Shown: one piece after another, positions 12,582 to 22,988 of the stretch
Layout: each line of letters opens with the position of its first letter
Position numbering within the stretch: the first letter of the stretch is position 1
Source of the DNA: Mnemiopsis leidyi
Lineage: Eukaryota > Ctenophora > Tentaculata > Lobata > Bolinopsidae
Assembly (NCBI GenBank): GCA_000226015.1
Contig: JH153043.1
Coordinates: forward strand, 53,061-91,829
DNA: 38,769 bases
Reading direction: 5' to 3'
The notes under the pieces: model-generated
The model's database searches: none
The model's input: only the letters and a program-made list of their open reading frames with translations
What the model was told of the DNA's origin: nothing
Position numbers and translations under genes: made by a program

Positions 12582-14036
12582 TCATTCTTTAGGGTCTAAA
12601 AACGTAGGTTTATAGTTAAAAGCTTTCATCATATCAGCACAAACTTTCTCAATGGTTCTCCAATGAGGCTCGATAAGTTTCTGTTTCCATTTGTCCAACA
12701 TTTCAATACTCTGCCTTTCTACTCCGTAATACCCTCCATCTTTCTTGCCCCTGTCTTTCACATGAGTTGTGTTATAAACATATTCTTTATATTTAGCCGT
12801 GTAACTAACACCAATAAAATGTAACAGTTCTCTGGCCCAAACTTGAGGAAACTCTGCTAGATCCTCGTACCTGACCATTTTATACCGACCTTTCAACCAA
12901 GGTGGAGGGTTTATCCCCAGCATGTAGTTCTCAAGATGATGGGAACACAAGTGATCGGCCGCTTTCTCCATATAACGTTTATCAAACCCCTCCTGTTTTC
13001 TCCACACGTCCTGTATCCGGGGACCTAAGTAAGCGTTTCCGTCGTACAGCTCACTGAAGACTATCATTCTGGAGTTCATAACCGCTCTAGGATCCCTAAC
13101 GAGATGTATTACTATTACTTTGAAATCGTTGCAACCAAAGTCCACGATTCTGTTCAATTCTGTCATGTTGTAATACCTGATCGTTTTAGGGATCATAATG
13201 GAGTTTGGTTTTTTACACAAATCTCTGACCATAAACTCGCTAAACGGTCCACTGTGATCCTCACTTTGCTGTTTAGCTTTATACCATAAACCCCGGACAC
13301 TTCCGTACAGATTGTCATCCTTGCCAGGTATCATCAACCCGTACCAGTCACACAGGCAGATCCTGGCTAAGATTACTTCCCGCCAGTCCGCGTACTTTAC
13401 CGGGTCGTACCCGGCGGAAATTGTCTCGTTCCTTGTTTCCTCGGACAGTGCATACATCTTCAGAAAGTTTGGACTGTTCAGAGGTTCGTACACGGGGATA
13501 GTCCGATCACTGTAACCCAGCATGTCCATCAGCCAAGTAGACCCGTGCCTGCTTTGAGTCAGTATCAAGACCATTTTGGGCTGGCCAGGTGCTATTGTCT
13601 TGGTTGGCTGTTCCAGTTCATACTCCGTCCCCTGAAAGTCCAAAGTCTCAACGGAGTCGTCGAATAAAACTTCTGTGTCGTCATCAGTGCTAGTTGGCAC
13701 AGGAACACTCTTCTCTGCATAATCATTTCTTAATTCAACTGTGTGTGCAGATAGGGATAGTCCCCCATTTAGACGCAATGGAACTTCTTTGGCAAACTCA
13801 GAATCTTTTGTGCGAGGTGTTAGTTTTGAGTTTGACACGATCGCTTGATCTACAGAGGTATACAATTCAGCAGATTTAACATCACCTGATTCGGCGGAGG
13901 GAATAGACTTATAGGTCAAGGAGAGGAACTTGTTTGAGGTAATCGCATCTTGAAAAACGCAGACTAAGATAGCCATGTTTATTAGGATTATGAATGAGGC
14001 CCAAAGGAAAGATTTCTGGATATTCGTGAGTTTCAT
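12582..14036 (-). CDS. Carbohydrate sulfotransferase A (Golgi type II membrane)
   Basis: An intronless frame of 484 residues resembling the CHST1-7 (GlcNAc/Gal 6-O-sulfotransferase) family, which transfers sulfate from PAPS to sugars in the Golgi. Residues 1-6 are cytosolic, 7-29 a signal-anchor helix, then a stem of about 120 residues. The 5'-phosphosulfate-binding loop is SRHGSTW (162-168), followed by EPLNSPNFLKMY. The 3'-phosphate-binding block is HLVRDPRAV (about 311-319). The C-terminal block RYEDLAEFP is also typical. I start at MKLTNIQ because it aligns with the starts of B and C; the frame is open 36 codons further up. Two extra residues (FKVIVIHLV against FKVIHLV) come from a 6-bp duplication. 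Acceptor sugar is unknown. Confidence 0.92.
   Translation of the reverse strand: MKLTNIQKSFLWASFIILINMAILVCVFQDAITSNKFLSLTYKSIPSAESGDVKSAELYTSVDQAIVSNSKLTPRTKDSEFAKEVPLRLNGGLSLSAHTVELRNDYAEKSVPVPTSTDDDTEVLFDDSVETLDFQGTEYELEQPTKTIAPGQPKMVLILTQSRHGSTWLMDMLGYSDRTIPVYEPLNSPNFLKMYALSEETRNETISAGYDPVKYADWREVILARICLCDWYGLMIPGKDDNLYGSVRGLWYKAKQQSEDHSGPFSEFMVRDLCKKPNSIMIPKTIRYYNMTELNRIVDFGCNDFKVIVIHLVRDPRAVMNSRMIVFSELYDGNAYLGPRIQDVWRKQEGFDKRYMEKAADHLCSHHLENYMLGINPPPWLKGRYKMVRYEDLAEFPQVWARELLHFIGVSYTAKYKEYVYNTTHVKDRGKKDGGYYGVERQSIEMLDKWKQKLIEPHWRTIEKVCADMMKAFNYKPTFLDPKE
12599..12911 (-). repeat. 313-bp identity tract with sulfotransferase B (inverted copy 1)
   Basis: The last 313 bp of gene A's coding region match 30233-30545 base for base in opposite orientation. 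The match stops at single mismatches on both sides, with divergent sequence beyond. Confidence 0.95.
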
Positions 14037-17000
14037 AATAACCCAAATTCTGAAAACCATAGAAAAATGAACATTAATATGTAATACCAATAGTAATACT
14101 AATAGCTGATAGCTTATACTAATAGCTTCATTTAATCGTAGCAATAGCTACCATTACTACACTAGCTACTATTATACGTTATAACACTGGCTACTGTCAT
14201 TGCACTTGCTACTTTTACTATATAGCACTAGCATAATGACAAAGTGACCTTGCTTGAGAAACACTGCAAACATTTTGATTGGGAGATTCAGATAAAGAAT
14301 TGGAGAAACTGAGCAATATGACGATATTTCGTGCCTCTGATTTCTCATTTAACATATTTCAGCTTTACTTTCGGTCGCAGAAATAATTTTTCAGCAATAT
14401 CTCAATAGTGAAAATGATACAAAAAGTATAACAGGACGGAACAGGACTTAATAAAAAAGATTTTATTTGTACTATACCTGATGGTTTTAGAGAGTAGCGC
14501 TCTGAGTTAAATTTCATTTAATATTCAGTAAGCTAAGTTGGCAAATGAAGAAACGTACTGAAAACGAATCTTATGACGTGCTTATGATGTGGAACTGTTT
14601 CTATACGTATACACTTAGCAATGAAGTATACCTAACAAGAGTGGAGCATTCGTTTGAATAATTTGAAAGCAAAGATGAACATGTAATATGATGCAATGAA
14701 TAATGCTATACAACTAACATTGGATTAATTAAGGTTGGAGCAAAGTAACTTGGTACGTGTTGCACATCGAACGAAACTCTAATGTCTAAATATATCTGGG
14801 TTTAGCAGTCACCGGCCGTGGTGCAGAATGAGCAGATCTATATATATATATATTTGCGTTTATTAGTCACACCTCAATAAAAACCGATCAGTACTACCCC
14901 TGAACAAGTATCATGATCAAGCACTATAGGACCCATAGCCAATAGCTTCTACTTCTGGCCGCTAAAATATTGTGAAAAGTAGTAACAGAACACAAATGAT
15001 TACAAATCTTAGGGTAATTAGAAAACTGGTAATTCATTGCGGCTGCTGATACTGATAGTGCCTCTTTTCCAAGGCTCTGCAAAGTCATAATCTGATCCGC
15101 CGATAAACTTAAAGAGAGCTTTAATTATGAAGTCCAAGGCAACTGTAAACCGATCTCATTTTATGCCCTTGTATCCACTTACATTATGATTAAGTGATGG
15201 CGAGTTGTACTCGAATTGCAATCAAGAATATCCAGATTTGCAATCCAGATTGTTATTCAATTCAGGATGATGTTTGCTTCAGCAAAATAATGTTCGGTTA
15301 ATTATTTATTGAGAATATAATTTAAGTTGTAGCATTTTGTGCAAACAGGCCCCATAAAAGAGGTCATGTTGTTAAATATGCTTTGGATTATTGAACGTTG
15401 ATACTAAAAAAGTTTATACTAAAAAAAGTTGATACTAATAGTTGATACTAAGATAGTTAACTGATTATTGATTTGTGAATAGGTTATACTTCTTGAAATT
15501 ATCATTATTAGTAGTACACTTTCTGTCTCTCATAATCATATTTTAGACATGGGCACGTCGGACAAATAAAACAACTCCTTAGTTTAACAGAACTTCCATC
15601 GTAGATTGACATTGACAAAATTACATTTGAATTTTGAGCTATCATGTCAATCAAGTAACCCTTCAAGATTCTATTTCTGGGCGCAAAATAACCAAAAGTT
15701 ACACGTAAATTAACTTTATTACTTAGTCGTAGGAATAGCTAATAATTGAACAGACTATCTGACATGGGAAATCTTTTTCTTAGAAAAAGAAGGTTGCTTT
15801 AGTATAAGTAAGCACTGAAGTGCCTACGTCCCTTATTCGAACAAGTTGAAGAAAATCAGAAGATTTAGTTTTTGTATCATAAAGATTCAAGAGTCATGCT
15901 CAGGATTTATCCGGAGTATGAATTATTATTAGTTTAGTTTTACTGTGTAACTTTGGTAGTTAAAATTATTTCTTCTCATTTCCAGTGCACATAGGTGCAC
16001 GCACACGTACACGTGCACGCACACGTACACGCGTTTAAGACACTCATATACCTCTGACATCATTATGAGAACAATAACTCTTAAATAAACAAAAACAATA
16101 TCAAACATATAGAATATCCCTTATCAGTACATTAAAACGTCTTATTGGTAATACAAATCATCAAAATATTAAATGTAGATGCACGTGACACCGCGCACGC
16201 GACTACTACGTCACGGACACGGCTAGATGCCAGTCACGTCGCACTCAACACTGCGTGGACGTACGTGTGACACGGTGCCAATCATGAGTGTGACCCTAAA
16301 TAACACGTGTTTTAGGCTACAAGATTAGGCTGCAATACAAGCAGGCTCAGTCTCATACACGTACCAGAAGAATGTTTGATGAATAAATAAAACTAAGTAG
16401 TACCCAATTTAGATTAGTGGAAGTTTAAGACTTTAGATTGAATAACATGACCGATAAAAAAGAGAGCTCAAGATTAAAAAGAGAGCCTAAAACATGAAAT
16501 TATTGAAGTTAACACACATTTTGGATCTTGCGGGTCTTTATGGTAAAAATGCAACAAAAAAGGTGATCGTTCATGTTGAAGCAGTACTGGCATTAAGTAA
16601 TCCATCTAAACTTAAGTAATTTTAGAATAACAAGATCAGGAGCAGAGAATCAATTTTACTGAAATTAAGACAAAAGAAAATGACGAAAAAAAGCTAAGAT
16701 TACTATTCATGGCCACAAAAATAACTCAAATTTTCTTTCGGTAAAACTAAAACGTATTCAAATATATAGCTTATATTTTCCTAATTAATTATTAATGCTT
16801 CAATGCTAAAACTTTGAGTGAAAAATAACCTAAACACGGCATGCTTGAGGAAGTAATAAATATAAATGTGAATAAACAAGGCGGTAGTGAAGAAGACTAA
16901 GAAATGATCTAATGACGACTTTAAGACCAGCAGTACCATATCAGTACTCTATCAATACAAAACAATTTAAATTTTAAAGTAAAGCCCGTGTCTCTAAGAA

Positions 17001-17852
17001 AAACAATTATATGGCTATAAAGTCTTATAATGGGGTGCAGATTGTAGGTGTATGTGAGATATATTGAGAAACTAGAAGATTTGACTAAACACGCAGGAGA
17101 TGTAGGGTTCATTGCAAAAACAAAAAGTGTCCAGTAAATAGCAAAGTTCCAGCACCAGGTGACATCACCCAGAATGGGTGTCGAAGTAAAGACAGTGCCA
17201 TCCCCCTCGCTCTGGTTTTCTGTGATCAACCAAGTCAGACTTCTGTACTTCAGAGGTTTTTCAGGGGTTATTCAGGGGTTGCGAATGTTCAGGAAACATT
17301 TAATGTTTCCCTTAGCGTCCGACGTCACGAATATCTGAAGTTAATGTTCGTTAGATTGAGAAACTTTACTAAGTCTAGTGAATGGAACAAAGAAGTACGA
17401 TAAAGTGAACTGACAACAGTCGGGTTGGAAATAAAAAAGTGACATTATTAGTGATATAGACAACTGGTCACTTAATTGATATTTCAATTGATCACCTAAC
17501 AAATCAAACTGACCTCCTTGACAAAACCCTCGTTGTCGGTAAGTGCCTCGGGCGCAAACGTCGCGCATGTAACGCGCGACTCGTGCGATCTGAAGCGATG
17601 ATAACAGTCGTTTTTGTCTCGCCGCAACTGTCGTTTTAAAGGCCCTGAAATGTAAAGTGTTACACGGGACATTCAGTCATACCAAAGCATTAGAATTTGC
17701 TTCTCGTAGAAGAATTATGACGGGAAGTTTCCGAATTATTATTTAGATGCCTGAGCCGGGACTGACGTCGGAGCTTCAGTTTCCAAATATAACTTCAATT
17801 CCCAAAACAAAAGAATCGTGCGTTTCATGAAAAGATAAAAATTACTACAAAC
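14037..17852. other. Non-coding AT-rich stretch, probably upstream of sulfotransferase A
   Basis: No exon that I can support. The missing 3' exons of the WDR44-like gene should lie here or further left on the minus strand. A frame at 16921-17229 (-) has mildly coding-like composition but does not match the expected WDR44 C-terminus. A short GC-richer patch near 16180-16290 carries several ACGT-centred motifs. A small CACGTACACG repeat sits at 16000-16032. Confidence 0.5.
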
Positions 17853-18021
17853 CTTTACTTGAGGCGTGACTGAAGATCTTATAGTGAGTTTCTGTCTCCC
17901 AGAAATAACAGAAATTCTTCTCGTCCCCACTGATGATGAGGTTGCCATCGTGGGAGAAAGAAGCTTTAATCTGGGACGAGACGTTGAGAAAACCTTTGTA
18001 CTTGCACGTTAGCTGCCAGTT
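17853..18021 (-). CDS. WDR44: WDR44-like exon: WD repeat after linker (last exon mapped)
   Basis: Encodes KYKGFLNVSSQIKASFSHDG and then SGDEKNFCYFWET, matching the most conserved late WD repeat of WDR44. The acceptor CTCCGCAG before AACTGG gives exactly the spacing from LYDV to KYKG known in WDR44. The donor may be GTAAAG (exon end 17859) or GTTTGT (17853); both leave phase 1. Downstream exons for the C-terminus were not found. Confidence 0.88.
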
Positions 18022-18693
18022 CTGCGGAGTAACGGTGTACTGTTGGGTTTCGTAAAACATTTTTCATACTCCCAAGATCCGACAAATCAAGTTTAGGAAT
18101 GATTATTGCAATTATCTATTCTTACAATGACTAAAAACTATTTTCCTGTATTAATGTAGATTTTCAGTACCAGTGTAAGTTCCATGAAAATGAAGAACTT
18201 CTAAGTTCAACAATTTTGTTTTCTTAAGATTTCCAGGGATGTCAACAATAGCAAAACGAATTTATTGAATTTCAAAAATACTTAGTGAACTGTGCGTGGT
18301 TTTTTTTAAATTCTGTTTCTCTGTAGTGCACGATTGAGAAAAGAGGTGAATAACTTTTAAATGTGACCCCCGAGGACTAAAATGGTCATTCTATAATAGA
18401 AATAGTATTACTATTAATGAAAGACGAAATGCGCAATTCTTTATAAATTTTTTGTTGGACTCGTTCTGTTACGTCAATCTTGTCGTCCGGATATACCACG
18501 TGATCAGATAAGAATCACGTGCAAATTCATCCGTCAGCCTGCTTTTTGTTTTGGACTCCGACAAAAAGCCGAACAAGTAATCATGCCAAATTAGGTCAAT
18601 TCTATATATCAGCGCACTTTGTGTTGACTGCAGAAGTTTGTTCTTCGAATATTGCGAAATTTGGTCTTATTTCTTGCGAGCATAGACATGATA

Positions 18694-18754
18694 TTGTAAG
18701 AGCTCCTATAAATCTTACTTTATCGAATTGGTTGTAAGAGCTCCTATATCTTAC
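18694..18754 (+). repeat. Two direct copies of a small hairpin upstream of mucin-like gene 1
   Basis: TTGTAAGAGCTCCTATA occurs at 18694 and 18732, each followed by TCTTAC so that GTAAGA/TCTTAC pair within each copy. The second copy ends 20 bp before the ATG at 18774, so this could be a promoter-proximal or 5' UTR element. Confidence 0.7.
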
Positions 18755-18773
18755 AGTTAAACTTAGAAAAACA

Positions 18774-19322
18774 ATGTTCTCACTCCATGTTATTCTGGCA
18801 ATATCCCTGTTTACAGAAGGTCTGGGGGGACATGGTAACAACCACGTCCACAGTACATCCTGGTCGATCTACTCAGATTCGTTCTCGGCTTTCTCCTCGA
18901 CACCTGATAAATCGTCTACCTCTAAATCTCCAACCCCCACTCTCACCACGTCCAGCCAGACGACCACAGTCCGAAGTACGTCATCCTTTTCGACCAAGTC
19001 CGAGACAACCCGGGAGTCGACCAGCTCCACCAGCACCACCATGGGAACGACCACCACACTCAACTACACTACCTCCAGTAGTATCGGAACCACTACCACG
19101 TCCAAGGAGATTACCAGTACAGTCTCCAGCACCTCCTCGGGACCCAATCTCACGTACACGATGACACGCCCTTTCAGTTCAGCAGATCCCAACTCTGAGC
19201 GATCCATCAGTGTGGTGAACGGTCCTGCCTTGCCAGCTCTGAGGAGTGGAGTTGGGGAGAGACTGATTCCTAGATGGTGTCTTGTAATTGTACTTGTGTC
19301 TGGATGGGGAACATTTTATTGA
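18774..19322 (+). CDS. Secreted Ser/Thr-rich mucin-like protein 1, GPI-anchor-like tail
   Basis: An intronless frame of 182 residues. Residues 1-19 form a signal peptide (hydrophobic, ending LFTEGLGG). Residues 30-140 are dominated by Ser and Thr with runs such as TTTTLNYTTSSS, a typical target for dense O-glycosylation. The C-terminus ends in a basic RLIPRW segment and a short hydrophobic run (CLVIVLVSGW) with nothing after it, as in GPI-anchor signals. It lies wholly within an intron of the WDR44-like gene on the other strand. The downstream neighbour looks like a paralogue, with the same architecture and LLTEG at the signal-peptide end. No family is recognised; mucin-like describes composition, not homology. 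Confidence 0.75.
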   Translation: MFSLHVILAISLFTEGLGGHGNNHVHSTSWSIYSDSFSAFSSTPDKSSTSKSPTPTLTTSSQTTTVRSTSSFSTKSETTRESTSSTSTTMGTTTTLNYTTSSSIGTTTTSKEITSTVSSTSSGPNLTYTMTRPFSSADPNSERSISVVNGPALPALRSGVGERLIPRWCLVIVLVSGWGTFY

Positions 19323-19359
19323 TCACAATCTACTTTCACTCGAAAAAGAGATTGAATTC

Positions 19360-19365
19360 AATAAA
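19360..19365 (+). terminator. AATAAA polyadenylation signal of mucin-like gene 1
   Basis: AATAAA sits about 40 bp after the stop codon at 19322, a fitting distance for 3' end formation. Confidence 0.6.
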
Positions 19366-19717
19366 TATGCAACTCTGTTCAGAGTTTGACCGTTTTTTAA
19401 GATAAGTCGACTTGAAGTACCGTGATATGTAGAAGCCAATGATTAGGAAAGATGTTGAGTTTTGATACAGAATTTTATACCTTAGTTATAATAAACATGT
19501 CTTGCACATAATATATGGGAGGATAAAATCTTTCAACTAAATTAAAGAGTTTGATTTCTAAGATGAATGACGACCTCCCTTTCACCGAGGGTTAACATGT
19601 CAGGTTACACTTAAAAACTTTTAAAGAACTTTCGATTATAACTTTAATTCAAATCATGAATAATACTATGATCTGATCACTATTTTATCCTTAACCTTTC
19701 CAAACCATCTAGGCCAC

Positions 19718-20671
19718 ATGATACGATCGGTGTCCCTCCTGCTTGCTGCGGCACTTCTTACCGAAGGTAACTTACATAGAGGTTACAGAAAATTTCATCC
19801 CCATCATAAGCCACTCGTACGTAAGCGCCTGCCATTCAAGTTCATATCAACTTCACCAACAAGCTCAACCCCTTCAAGCTCAACTCTTTCAAGCTCAACA
19901 CCCTCGAGCTCAACACCCTCGAGCTCCACACCCTCGAGCTCAACAGCCTCGAGCTCATCACCCTCAAGCTCAACACCCTCAAGCTCAACTCCTTCAAGCT
20001 CAACACCCTCAAGCTCAACACCCTCGAGCTCGTCACCCTCAACCTCAACACCCTCGAGCTCATCACCCTCAACCTCAACACCCTCGAGCTCATCACCCTC
20101 AAGCTCAACACCCTCGAGCTCAACTCTTTCAAGCTCAAGTTCAAAATCATCCGTTTCTAGCTGGCCCTCTTCCTCTAGCAGCAGCTCTGCTTCTGAAACA
20201 AGCTCAAGCTCACCCTCTTCTCCAAGCTCAAGCTGGTCCAGAAGCTTTACCTCATCATCCTCAACACCAGGTAGAGGTTCAAAGACAGGACCTACCACTC
20301 TATACGAGAGCCCAGCGTCCACGACTCTGTACAAGACCGTATTCTTTCCGGACAAACTTAACCGAGTCCCACTACGAGAAGACCTCTTCGATTTTCTAAA
20401 CCGCACTTCAACACCTAAGGAGCAGCAGCACCCGATGAAACAACAACGTATGAAGAAGAATCCAGAACCGACGAAGAAACGAAAACTGGTGAAAAAAGAG
20501 GGGAAAAAGAAGAAGAGTGTCATGGTGCTCGGAGGGCAGGAGATGATGGAGTACAAATTGGGGAGAGAGGTGGAGGGTATCGAATTGGCAGCTCAGAAGA
20601 GTGCTGGAGAATTTGGGGTTCTGTCCCTGTTTGCGGTAACAGTCGTCGTGATGAACCTTTTCTTCGAATGA
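19718..20671 (+). CDS. Secreted Ser-rich repeat protein 2, GPI-anchor-like tail
   Basis: An intronless frame of 317 residues with a signal peptide (SLLLAAALLTEG) and a short basic region. A long Ser/Thr/Pro repeat follows (pentapeptide TPSSS and variants, about residues 46-135, then Ser-rich to about 190). Next come a segment containing PTTLYESPASTTLYKT, a strongly basic patch (KKRKLVKKEGKKKK) and a hydrophobic C-terminal end after SAGEFG, again like a GPI signal. DNA of the repeat is a 15-bp minisatellite with AGCTCAACACCCTC as core. It is nested in the same WDR44 intron as gene 1. The frames on the other strand (Glu/Leu-rich) are shadows of the repeat. A GTAACT just after the TEG codons could be a donor, so a spliced form is possible. 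Confidence 0.72.
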   Translation: MIRSVSLLLAAALLTEGNLHRGYRKFHPHHKPLVRKRLPFKFISTSPTSSTPSSSTLSSSTPSSSTPSSSTPSSSTASSSSPSSSTPSSSTPSSSTPSSSTPSSSSPSTSTPSSSSPSTSTPSSSSPSSSTPSSSTLSSSSSKSSVSSWPSSSSSSSASETSSSSPSSPSSSWSRSFTSSSSTPGRGSKTGPTTLYESPASTTLYKTVFFPDKLNRVPLREDLFDFLNRTSTPKEQQHPMKQQRMKKNPEPTKKRKLVKKEGKKKKSVMVLGGQEMMEYKLGREVEGIELAAQKSAGEFGVLSLFAVTVVVMNLFFE

Positions 20672-21214
20672 GGTGTGGGGCTAGGGTAACATTGACCCTA
20701 AGGCGACGGCAAGCAATGGCGAAAACAGGATCCCGAAGTGTCGGTAAGCAATGGCGTAAACAGATCGGGCCCACTTGTCAAGAACGATTTTAAATTATTG
20801 CTGTTTTTACTAATTTGGTATTGAAGTTTGCTTGTTGATATCAACATTAATTTTTGCTCGCTCACTTTGCAGATACTGCTTTGCTTTTTATAAACTGTTC
20901 GCTTTTCATTTTTCTGTTATGTGAAGATGACAATTTGAAAACTTTGATATATTATGCAATTTGGGCATGGAGTTTGCTTTATTTAATCATTTTATCTTCA
21001 TGTTTTTTTCGGGGTGACTTTTCCACTTCTTTAAAAAGCGAAAAGTATGAACATTTTTCCGTGACCACTAAAATGATATTTGAACTTATCCATAATCCTC
21101 TTTACCTTTACTTGTCAAATGGAATATAACACTAACATACGAATATTATGACTTAAATATGAAGATTCCAAGACTATCAAATCTAAAATAGGGTAACACA
21201 GCGGGCCGAATTTG

Positions 21215-21380
21215 GGGTACATTTGGGGTATATTGGGAGTAAATTTTGGGGTATTTTTGGGGTACATTGGGGGTACAATGGGGGTATATTGGGGGTTCCT
21301 GGGGTAAATGGGGAGTATTTTTGGGCTACATTGGGGTATATTTTGGTACCTTTGGAGTATATTGGGGGATATTTTCAGGT
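21215..21380. repeat. G-rich degenerate repeat with G-quadruplex potential
   Basis: About a dozen imperfect units of the form TTGGGGTA(C/T)AT occur on the plus strand, including five runs of four or five G within about 60 bp. On the WDR44 (minus) strand it is C-rich and begins about 30 bp downstream of the donor of the WD5 exon. Confidence 0.85.
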
Positions 21381-21410
21381 AAATTGCTTTTTCACAAAAT
21401 GTCTACGTAC

Positions 21411-21522
21411 ATCAACATCGTACAGCCGAATTCTGCTGTCGTTGGACGTCACCAAGATATTTGTACTGTTAGGCCGCTGTTCTATACTCGTAATCTTGCG
21501 GGCACTTTTACTTCGGTTTCCC
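21411..21522 (-). CDS. WDR44: WDR44-like exon: WD5
   Basis: Encodes SARKITSIEQRPNSTNILVT followed by SNDSRIRLYDVD, matching the human segment around GRKITGIE...ILVTSNDSRIRLYDL. Acceptor GTTCAG/GGG and donor GTACGT agree in phase with neighbours (AG from the previous exon plus G gives Arg). Only 112 bp, so short frames hide it. Confidence 0.92.
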
Positions 21523-21644
21523 CTGAACGTTTATAGCTCTGTAAAACTGCAATTAAAGTTAAAAACCCCAAACTTCTGACATTCTCTTAAATTGTACTTA
21601 TTTATCAACAACACAATATACAGTTTCACGTTGACCTATCTAAC

Positions 21645-21808
21645 CTGATATCGAGAGCAGTGTGATAATCCAGGGTGTTGGACGCCGTTATGTCCAACAC
21701 AGTTATACGACCGTCGTAAGTCCCGACAAACGCCCGGACTTTCTTGTTTCCGTACGTCACGAAGTTTACAGCGGTAATCAGAGCATCACTGTTGTTTCTC
21801 GGTTCCAA
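21645..21808 (-). CDS. WDR44: WDR44-like exon: WD4
   Basis: Encodes DALITAVNF, then AFVGTYDGRITVLDI and LDYHTALDIR. This matches WDR44 LITAANF...VIGTYDGRCIFYD...YHTQIHVR. Acceptor CATCAG/TTGG and donor AG/GTTAGA give phase 2 at the end. Confidence 0.93.
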
Positions 21809-22086
21809 CTGATGTAGTCAGAGTGTTATCTTTAACCTAGACTTTTTGGAGATGAAATATCTATACTCACGGCTGACTATTTAAATAATTTTGGTTAGTT
21901 AGACGGACTACGAATTACTAGGTAGGCTTGACAAGTAACGGTCGAACCTACTCAGAAGAAATCAGACATTCTTAAACAATCAGATTTAGACTCATAAACA
22001 CTTCCTGAGCCTACCAAAACTGAGCTAAGTAAATAAAGGAGCTAAAAAACTAGATTTTTTAAAGGTTTGTTAAGAAACTTACTTAC

Positions 22087-22236
22087 CTTATAATGTGACT
22101 GTACTTTTCGAGCATGGATGTTCCACAGTTTAACTCTACCGTCAAGACAACCACTAAGAAAGAGCACATCACTTAGGGGATGGAACACAACGGTCGGTAC
22201 TACGTCAGGGTGCGGGAAACAGGCGATCTGGATTTG
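22087..22236 (-). CDS. WDR44: WDR44-like exon: WD3
   Basis: Encodes CFPHPDVVPTVVFHP, then LFLSGCLDGRVKLWNI, matching WDR44 CFQHIDFVTAIAFHP...YFLSGSLDGKLRLWNI. It is flanked by CTTTCAG and GTAAGT. 150 bp, exactly 50 codons. Confidence 0.95.
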
Positions 22237-22480
22237 CTGAAAGATTTCAGGTGAGTATTGGTAACTGTGAACAACATAGGACGTTTAAATCGGACCGATT
22301 GCGCGCCGGCACACAAAAGCAAGTAGAAAGTTGACCTTACATATTTAATGCAGAAGCGCAGTCACTGGGGGATGGCAGGGGAACTGTAATGCAGATGTTT
22401 TAATCTGACAAACTATAAGGTAAGTGTTTAATCATGATTATAATGTGCGAATACATGAGTAGGAGTAGCGAGCAGATTAT

Positions 22481-22600
22481 GACGCAATTATAGTCTCGTA
22501 CTCCGAGGGCTGCACAAGATAACACCCGAACGTAGTGAGGGGGTTTGTGTGGCCGGATAGAGTGCGAGAGTATTATCTGTTATAATGTCAGACGCTATGG
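22481..22600. repeat. Imperfect fold-back segment in a WDR44 intron
   Basis: TCTCGTACTCCG on the left and CGGATAGAGTGCGAGA on the right are imperfectly complementary, enclosing a GC-richer centre unlike the AT-rich intron. It could be a small MITE-like element, but target-site duplications are not evident. Confidence 0.4.
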
Positions 22601-22805
22601 TTAATACACGCGTGTACATTCCAGGCTTAGTCTGATAGGGTATTGCCATTTCTTCAACTGTTCTCACGCTGCTCCTAAACTAGTTTTTATGAAACACCCT
22701 GAGACGAATTTATCAATATCACTTTTGTCCCTCATGACACATTATCACATGTAACATCGATTTTTATAACAAAAAGTAAAAACAAAAAAACTAGAAGTAG
22801 TTTAC

Positions 22806-22988
22806 CCTGGCAATGTGCCAAAGTCTGACGTTTCTATCAGTCCCGGCTGAAAGCAGGAAGTACATCTTCTTACTCCAGTTCAGGTCGATGATGGGTCCCT
22901 CGGAACCCCGGAATACTCGGAACGGAACCGACTCGAAGTAGCCTCCGTCGTCCTTCTCGTTGCGGGTAGGAGGTGTGTCGTGTTTGTT
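22806..22988 (-). CDS. WDR44: WDR44-like exon: WD2
   Basis: Encodes DGGYFESVPFRVFRGSEGP, then IIDLNWSKKMYFLLSAGTDR and NVRLWHIAR, equivalent to WDR44 PFCKYKGHTADLLDLSWSKN...VRLWHI. The exon starts at TTATTTCAG/AAC in the first unit of an 18-bp minisatellite whose other units stay in frame with it. If a more distal acceptor is used, up to 16 extra hexapeptides (NKHVLQ-like) would be added. Donor AGG/GTAAAC. Confidence 0.93.

Noticed and set aside
16921..17229. Candidate C-terminal exon of the WDR44-like gene
   Set aside because: No residue pattern matches the expected WDR44 C-terminal repeat, and splice phase could not be satisfied convincingly.
19804..20556. 250-residue minus-strand frame rich in Glu, Leu and Val
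   Set aside because: It is the complement of the Ser-rich repeat of mucin-like gene 2. The plus frame has a signal peptide and hydrophobic tail; the minus frame has neither.
21200..21380. Telomere-like TTGGGG repeats
   Set aside because: Units are degenerate (TTGGGGTACAT-like), short and intronic; no terminal array.
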